From assembly GCF_900491935.1 (NCBI RefSeq), contig NZ_UEXK01000004.1:3565510-3601510 (forward strand): a stretch of DNA of 36,001 nt, read 5' to 3'. The position numbers were made by a program, and so were the translations under genes. This stretch comes from Klenkia terrae (lineage in GTDB: Bacteria > Actinomycetota > Actinomycetes > Mycobacteriales > Geodermatophilaceae). Below the pieces are notes generated by a model that worked only from the letters and a program-made list of their open reading frames with translations, ran no database searches and was not told where the DNA came from. Shown here in pieces: positions 32,712 through 36,001 of the stretch (its first letter is position 1; each line of letters opens with the position of its first letter).

Positions 32712-33269
32712 GTGATCGACGACACCCTGCTCGACGCCGAGGACAGGATGGACAAGGCGCTCTCCGTGGCCCGCGAGGACCTCGGCTCCGTGCGCACCGG
32801 CCGGGCCGCCCCGTCGATGTTCAACCGCATCGTGGTCGAGTACTACGGCGCGATGACCCCGGTCCCGCAGATGGCCTCCATCACCGTGCCCGAGGCCCGC
32901 ATGGCGGTCATCAAGCCCTACGACGCCGGCCAGCTGGGCGCCATCGAGAAGGCGATCCGCAACTCCGACCTGGGCGTCAACCCGACCAACGACGGCCAGC
33001 TGATCCGGGTCAACTTCCCGCAGCTGACCGAGGAGCGTCGCCGCGACCTGGTCAAGCAGGCCCGCAGCAAGGGCGAGGACGCCAAGATCGCGATCCGCAA
33101 CGTCCGCCGCCGGGCCAAGGAGGAGCTGGACCGGATCAACAAGGACGGCGAGGCCGGCGAGGACGAGGTGCGCCGCGCGGAGAAGGAGCTCGATGACCTC
33201 ACCGCCCAGCACATCACCGGCATCGACGACGCGATGAAGAACAAGGAAGCCGAGCTGCTCGAGGTCTGA
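32712..33269 (+). CDS. frr: ribosome recycling factor
   Basis: A 185-residue RRF that splits post-termination ribosomes with EF-G. Recognisable are the start [32 protein letters not shown], the hinge [22 protein letters not shown], and the C-terminal helix [34 protein letters not shown]. Length equals the family norm. The GTG at 32712 has AGGAGGAG seven bases upstream, a strong ribosome site. It lies 56 bases after pyrH, in the same orientation. Confidence 0.97.
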   Translation: MIDDTLLDAEDRMDKALSVAREDLGSVRTGRAAPSMFNRIVVEYYGAMTPVPQMASITVPEARMAVIKPYDAGQLGAIEKAIRNSDLGVNPTNDGQLIRVNFPQLTEERRRDLVKQARSKGEDAKIAIRNVRRRAKEELDRINKDGEAGEDEVRRAEKELDDLTAQHITGIDDAMKNKEAELLEV

Positions 33270-33291
33270 CCGACCCCCGCCGCCACCGCCG

Positions 33292-34359
33292 ATGGCCTCC
33301 TCACCGCACCCGCAGCCCGGTCCCGACGGACCGGGCTCCGGCCGTTCCCGGCTGGCCGAGCCCACCACCGAGGCCCTGCCGCTGGTCGGCCGGCCGGCGC
33401 CGGCCGCGGACGGCCCCCGGCCCGAGATCCCGCCACCGGCCAGCCCCGCCGACGACGGCGACGAGCCCCCGCTGACCGCGCTGCCCGACGCCCTGGGCGC
33501 CGAGGCCACCGGCGAGCCGCCGGCCGACACCCCCAGCGGGGCACCGCGGACCAGCCGGACCGGGCGCAACCTGGGTGCGGCGATCGGGGTCGGCGCCGGC
33601 ATGGGGGCGGTGGTCATCGCCTCCCTGTTCCTGTACCGGCCCTCGTTCCTGCTGGTCGTGGCGCTGGCCGTGGTGGTCAGCGTGACCGAGCTGGTGCGGG
33701 CGCTGGACCGGGGCGGCTACCGGCCGCCGCTGCCGCCGGTGCTGGTCGGCGGGCTGCTGATGGTGGGCCTGGCCTGGACCCGCGGCGCCTCGGGCCTGGT
33801 CGTCGCCTTCCTGCTCACCGTGCTGGCCGTGCTGCTCTGGCGGCTGGGCGACGGCCCGGTGGGCTACCTGCGCGACGCCTCCGCGGCGGTTCTGGTGGCG
33901 CTGTACGTCCCGTTGCTGGCCGGGTTCGCCGTCCTGCTGCTGACCCCGGCGGACGGCACGGCCCGGGTGCTGCTGTTCATCGCCACCGTGGTCTGCAGCG
34001 ACGTCGGCGGCTTCGCCGCCGGCGTGCTGTTCGGCAAGCACCCGATGGCCAAGTCGATCAGCCCCAAGAAGTCGTGGGAGGGCTTCGCGGGCTCCGTGCT
34101 GGCGTGCGCGGTCATCGGCACCCTGGTCATCACGCTCACCTTCCACGGGCCCTGGTGGGGCGGCATCGCCTTCGGGGTGGCCATGGCGGCCACCGCCACC
34201 CTCGGCGACCTGGCGGAGTCCCTGATCAAGCGCGACCTCGGCATCAAGGACATGGGCACGATGCTGCCCGGGCACGGCGGCCTGATGGACCGGATGGACT
34301 CGCTGCTGCCCTCGGCCGTGGTGGCCTACCTGCTGCTCACCGCGATCGTCCCGGGCTAG
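33292..34359 (+). CDS. cdsA: phosphatidate cytidylyltransferase (CDP-diacylglycerol synthase)
   Basis: A 355-residue integral membrane enzyme that makes CDP-diacylglycerol for phospholipids. An N-terminal Pro/Ala/Asp-rich soluble stretch of about 95 residues precedes about eight membrane helices. The CDP-diglyceride synthase signature spans about residues 306-334: SLIKRDLGIKD, then GHGGLMDRMDS, with the catalytic acidic residues. Earlier SDVGGFAAGVLFGKHP and SPKKSWEGF loops are also conserved. The long leader is unlike E. coli CdsA (285 residues) but occurs in Actinobacteria. The stop interlocks in CTAG with the stop of the convergent DUF952 gene. Confidence 0.94.
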   Translation: MASSPHPQPGPDGPGSGRSRLAEPTTEALPLVGRPAPAADGPRPEIPPPASPADDGDEPPLTALPDALGAEATGEPPADTPSGAPRTSRTGRNLGAAIGVGAGMGAVVIASLFLYRPSFLLVVALAVVVSVTELVRALDRGGYRPPLPPVLVGGLLMVGLAWTRGASGLVVAFLLTVLAVLLWRLGDGPVGYLRDASAAVLVALYVPLLAGFAVLLLTPADGTARVLLFIATVVCSDVGGFAAGVLFGKHPMAKSISPKKSWEGFAGSVLACAVIGTLVITLTFHGPWWGGIAFGVAMAATATLGDLAESLIKRDLGIKDMGTMLPGHGGLMDRMDSLLPSAVVAYLLLTAIVPG

Positions 34360-34688
34360 AGCGCCGGCAGGTCGGTCGCCGTCCGCGGCTCCGGCCACGG
34401 CACGGTCCGCACCACCGCGGCGGCGGGCAGCGGGCCGTAGAGGTGCGGGAAGCGCATGGACTCCGGGTCACCGGGGACGCCGGGCTCGTAGCGCACCGGG
34501 TCGGTCAGCCGGTCCTCGTCCACCACGAGCAGCAGGACGTCGTCCCGGCCGGCGAACAGCCGCTGGGCCGGCAGGTGGACCTGGTCGGGTGTCGACAGGT
34601 GGACGAAGCCGACCTCGGGCAGCGGGTCGACACCGCCCCGCGCAGCAGCGGTGTCCCAGTCCTCGACGGTGCACAGGTGCAGCAACAC
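34356..34688 (-). CDS. DUF952 family protein
   Basis: A 110-residue protein of the glutathione S-transferase-like DUF952 family. Conserved features seen are GFVHLSTPDQV, LLVVDEDRL, VRYEPG, FPHLYGPLPAAAVV. No molecular function is established that I can cite. The GTG start 34688 lies six bases after a TAGGTT -10-like hexamer on the minus strand, so the message is probably leaderless. Its stop codon overlaps that of cdsA in the palindrome CTAG (34356-34359). Confidence 0.87.
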   Translation of the reverse strand: MLLHLCTVEDWDTAAARGGVDPLPEVGFVHLSTPDQVHLPAQRLFAGRDDVLLLVVDEDRLTDPVRYEPGVPGDPESMRFPHLYGPLPAAAVVRTVPWPEPRTATDLPAL

Positions 34689-34711
34689 GCGGCCAACCTA
34701 GGCTGCCCGCG
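34689..34711. promoter_or_regulatory. compact divergent promoter with overlapping -10 elements
   Basis: In this 23-base gap, TAGGCT (34699-34704, plus strand) ends seven bases before the SpoU methyltransferase ATG, and TAGGTT (34700-34695, minus strand) ends six bases before the DUF952 GTG. The two boxes share the CCTAGG palindrome (34698-34703). Both fit TANNNT and both predict leaderless transcripts. Confidence 0.5.
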
Positions 34712-35431
34712 ATGGACCAGCAGCCCGACGCCACCGATGACCCCGGTCCGATCGACGAGCCCGGTCCGATCGACGAGCCCGGCCAGGTCGACGAGCCCGG
34801 CCCCACCGAGTGGCCGACGTCGGTCGGGGTCGGTCCGTGGCCAGGGCCGTGGCCCACGGACCCCCGGTACGACCCGCAGCTGCTGGCCGAGGGCGACCGG
34901 CGCAACGTCGTCGACGGCTACCGGTACTGGACCCTCGAGGCGGTGGTGGCCGACCTGGACCGCAGGCGGCACCCCTTCCACGTGGCGATCGAGAACTTCG
35001 GCCACGACCTGAACATCGGGACGGTGGTGCGCACCGCCAACGCGTTCCTGGCCGCCGAGGTCCACGTGGTCGGCCGCCGCCGCTGGAACCGCCGGGGGGC
35101 CATGGTCACCGACCGCTACCAGCACCTGCGCCACCACCCCGACGTCGCCGGGCTGCTGGACCACGCCCACGCCGAGGGGCTGGCCGTGGTCGCGGTGGAC
35201 AACGGCCCGGGCACCGTCCCGCTGGAGACCGCCGACCTGCCGGCGGCCTGCGTGCTGCTCTTCGGCGAGGAGGGACCCGGCCTCACCCCCGAGGCGCGGG
35301 CCGGCGCGGACCTGACGGTGTCGATCGCCCAGTTCGGGTCCACCCGGTCGCTGAACGCCGGGGTGGCGGCCGGGATCGCGATGCACGCCTGGATCCGGCA
35401 GCACACCAGCCCCACCGGTCACGGCGGCTGA
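34712..35431 (+). CDS. SpoU/TrmH-family RNA 2'-O-methyltransferase
   Basis: A 239-residue SPOUT methyltransferase. Motif 1 is NIGTVVRTANAF (about residue 107), motif 2 LLFGEEGPGLTPEA, and motif 3 AQFGSTRSLNAGVAAGIAMHAW. The RNA target cannot be given. The N-terminal 35 residues are low-complexity Asp/Glu/Pro repeats (18-base units DNA-repeated at 34742-34795). ATG 34712 lies seven bases after a TAGGCT -10-like box, suggesting a leaderless mRNA. The open frame upstream crosses the divergent DUF952 gene and was rejected. Confidence 0.9.
   Translation: MDQQPDATDDPGPIDEPGPIDEPGQVDEPGPTEWPTSVGVGPWPGPWPTDPRYDPQLLAEGDRRNVVDGYRYWTLEAVVADLDRRRHPFHVAIENFGHDLNIGTVVRTANAFLAAEVHVVGRRRWNRRGAMVTDRYQHLRHHPDVAGLLDHAHAEGLAVVAVDNGPGTVPLETADLPAACVLLFGEEGPGLTPEARAGADLTVSIAQFGSTRSLNAGVAAGIAMHAWIRQHTSPTGHGG
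34742..34795 (+). repeat. three tandem 18-bp units in the methyltransferase gene
   Basis: Units of 18 bases (two identical, CCCGGTCCGATCGACGAG, plus one diverged) encode PGPIDE/PGQVDE repeats at the N-terminus of the SpoU protein. Being a multiple of three, copy-number change would keep frame. Confidence 0.85.
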
Positions 35432-35439
35432 CCGCACCC

Positions 35440-35474
35440 CGGCCCGGGCCGTGGCGCCTCCCGCGTCGGGCGCC
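35440..35474 (+). terminator. weak hairpins after the SpoU gene
   Basis: CGGCCCGGGCCG is a 12-bp palindrome at 35440-35451, followed by GGCGCC/GGCGCC (35453-35458, 35469-35474) with a ten-base loop. Either could terminate the SpoU transcript; neither is strong. The region to 35529 contains nothing else clear. Confidence 0.35.
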
Positions 35475-35529
35475 GGTGGTCGGTCAGCATGGCCTGCGTC
35501 CGGGACCCGCCGGGCCGGAGGGAGGTCCC

Positions 35530-35850
35530 GTGAGCAGCTCCGTGGTGCCGCGGCCCGGACCGGCCTGGGACGACGGCTGGCTGCCCGAGTGGCTCACCGC
35601 GGGGGACGCCGTCGCCCCGTCCGACGCCGCCGGGGACCCCGTCCCGGAGGTCCCGGAGGTCGACCCGTCCCCTGCCCGGTCCCCGGGCTCGGTGGGCCGC
35701 CTGGTCGTGGCCACCGGTGCGGTGGTGCTGGTCGTCCTCGCCGCCGTCCTGGCGTCGCTGGGCAGCCCGACGGCCCCGGCACCCGCGTCCGCCGCCGTCC
35801 CCGCCGCGGCGGGCACCGCGGGGACGGTCGGCGGGGCGGGGCCGCCCCCG
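35530..35850 (+). CDS. truncated single-pass membrane protein (partial, chimeric 3' end)
   Basis: The GTG start at 35530 lies behind GGAGG. The readable part encodes a soluble Asp/Pro-rich N-terminus of about 55 residues (starts SSSVVPRPGPAWDDGW), one transmembrane helix (about 57-78, LVVATGAVVLVVLAAVL), and the beginning of a Pro/Ala-rich external part. I do not recognise the family. From about 35850 the sequence changes abruptly to satellite-like DNA, yet the frame stays open to the window end, so any gene call will give a false chimeric protein. The native 3' end is missing. Confidence 0.7.
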
Positions 35851-36001
35851 TTCCTTTTCAACCTCTTGCGTTGCCGACCATTCCCCTCCACTCTAGTCTA
35901 TTCCACTCCATTCCCTTCCATTGCATTCCATACTATTCCATTCCATTCCTTTGCATTCCGTTTCCAATCTATTCGATTCCATTGCATTCCAGTCCAATCC
36001 A
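35851..36001. repeat. ATTCC/CATTC satellite-like array, probable human satellite II/III contamination
   Basis: From about 35879 on, the sequence is a degenerate array of the pentamer ATTCC/CATTC (for example CATTCCATACTATTCCATTC), the form of human satellite II/III. Positions 35851-35878 are transitional, AT-rich and neither clearly host nor satellite. The change of base composition at the junction is abrupt. High-GC actinobacterial DNA would not be expected to carry this. Confidence 0.88.

Noticed and set aside
35851-36001. The pentamer array as a native bacterial repeat or CRISPR-like structure
   Set aside because: Units are five bases, degenerate and AT-rich with no spacers; composition and pattern match human satellite far better than anything native.

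Overview
The window is high-GC, actinobacterial chromosomal DNA. The gene order ftsY / amt-glnK-glnD-ffh / rpsP-KH-rimM-trmD / rplS-lepB-rnhB-DUF2469-yraN-comM-dprA-xerC-whiG / rpsB-tsf-pyrH-frr-cdsA is the core order of sporulating and related Actinobacteria. A WhiG-type sigma factor, frequent GTG starts and apparently leaderless promoters suggest Geodermatophilaceae or a close relative (inference from content, no database search). I see no phage, CRISPR array, tRNA or rRNA gene.

Layout. (1) 1-5.7 kb: an accessory block (EEP-family hydrolase, sugar-epimerase-like protein, PhoD-type phosphodiesterase) leads into ftsY, then a convergent nickel/cobalt permease. (2) 5.8-12.8 kb: the nitrogen-sensing operon amt-glnK-glnD, then ffh (SRP54) and an amidohydrolase. 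FtsY and Ffh are the two GTPases of co-translational membrane targeting. Candidate operators lie in front of the nickel permease (Nur-like) and of amt (GlnR-like). (3) 12.8-15.7 kb: a GNAT acetyltransferase, proS, and a broken glyoxalase-family gene, with three palindromic REP-like elements. (4) 15.8-25.2 kb: ribosome and tRNA maturation genes (rpsP, khpA, rimM, trmD, rplS), signal peptidase, an atypical LuxR regulator with a conspicuously AT-rich upstream region, rnhB, a DUF2469 gene with an in-frame stop, and the DNA-uptake/processing run yraN-comM-dprA. (5) 25.2-29.5 kb: xerC, whiG, a methyltransferase, two small membrane proteins, an NTF2-like protein, and a convergent secreted M23 peptidase. 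(6) 29.5-35.4 kb: rpsB, tsf, pyrH, frr and cdsA, separated in places by strong hairpins, then a DUF952 protein and a SpoU-family RNA methyltransferase transcribed divergently from a 23-bp gap.

The last ~120-150 bases are not bacterial in character. They are a degenerate ATTCC/CATTC pentamer array like human satellite II/III, fused into the coding sequence of the last gene. I read this as an assembly chimera or contamination.

I did not find a convincing new multi-gene system. The items most worth checking are the chimeric tail, the palindromic elements (one of which appears to have disrupted a gene), the DUF2469 nonsense codon, the receiver-defective regulator, and the compact divergent leaderless promoter.
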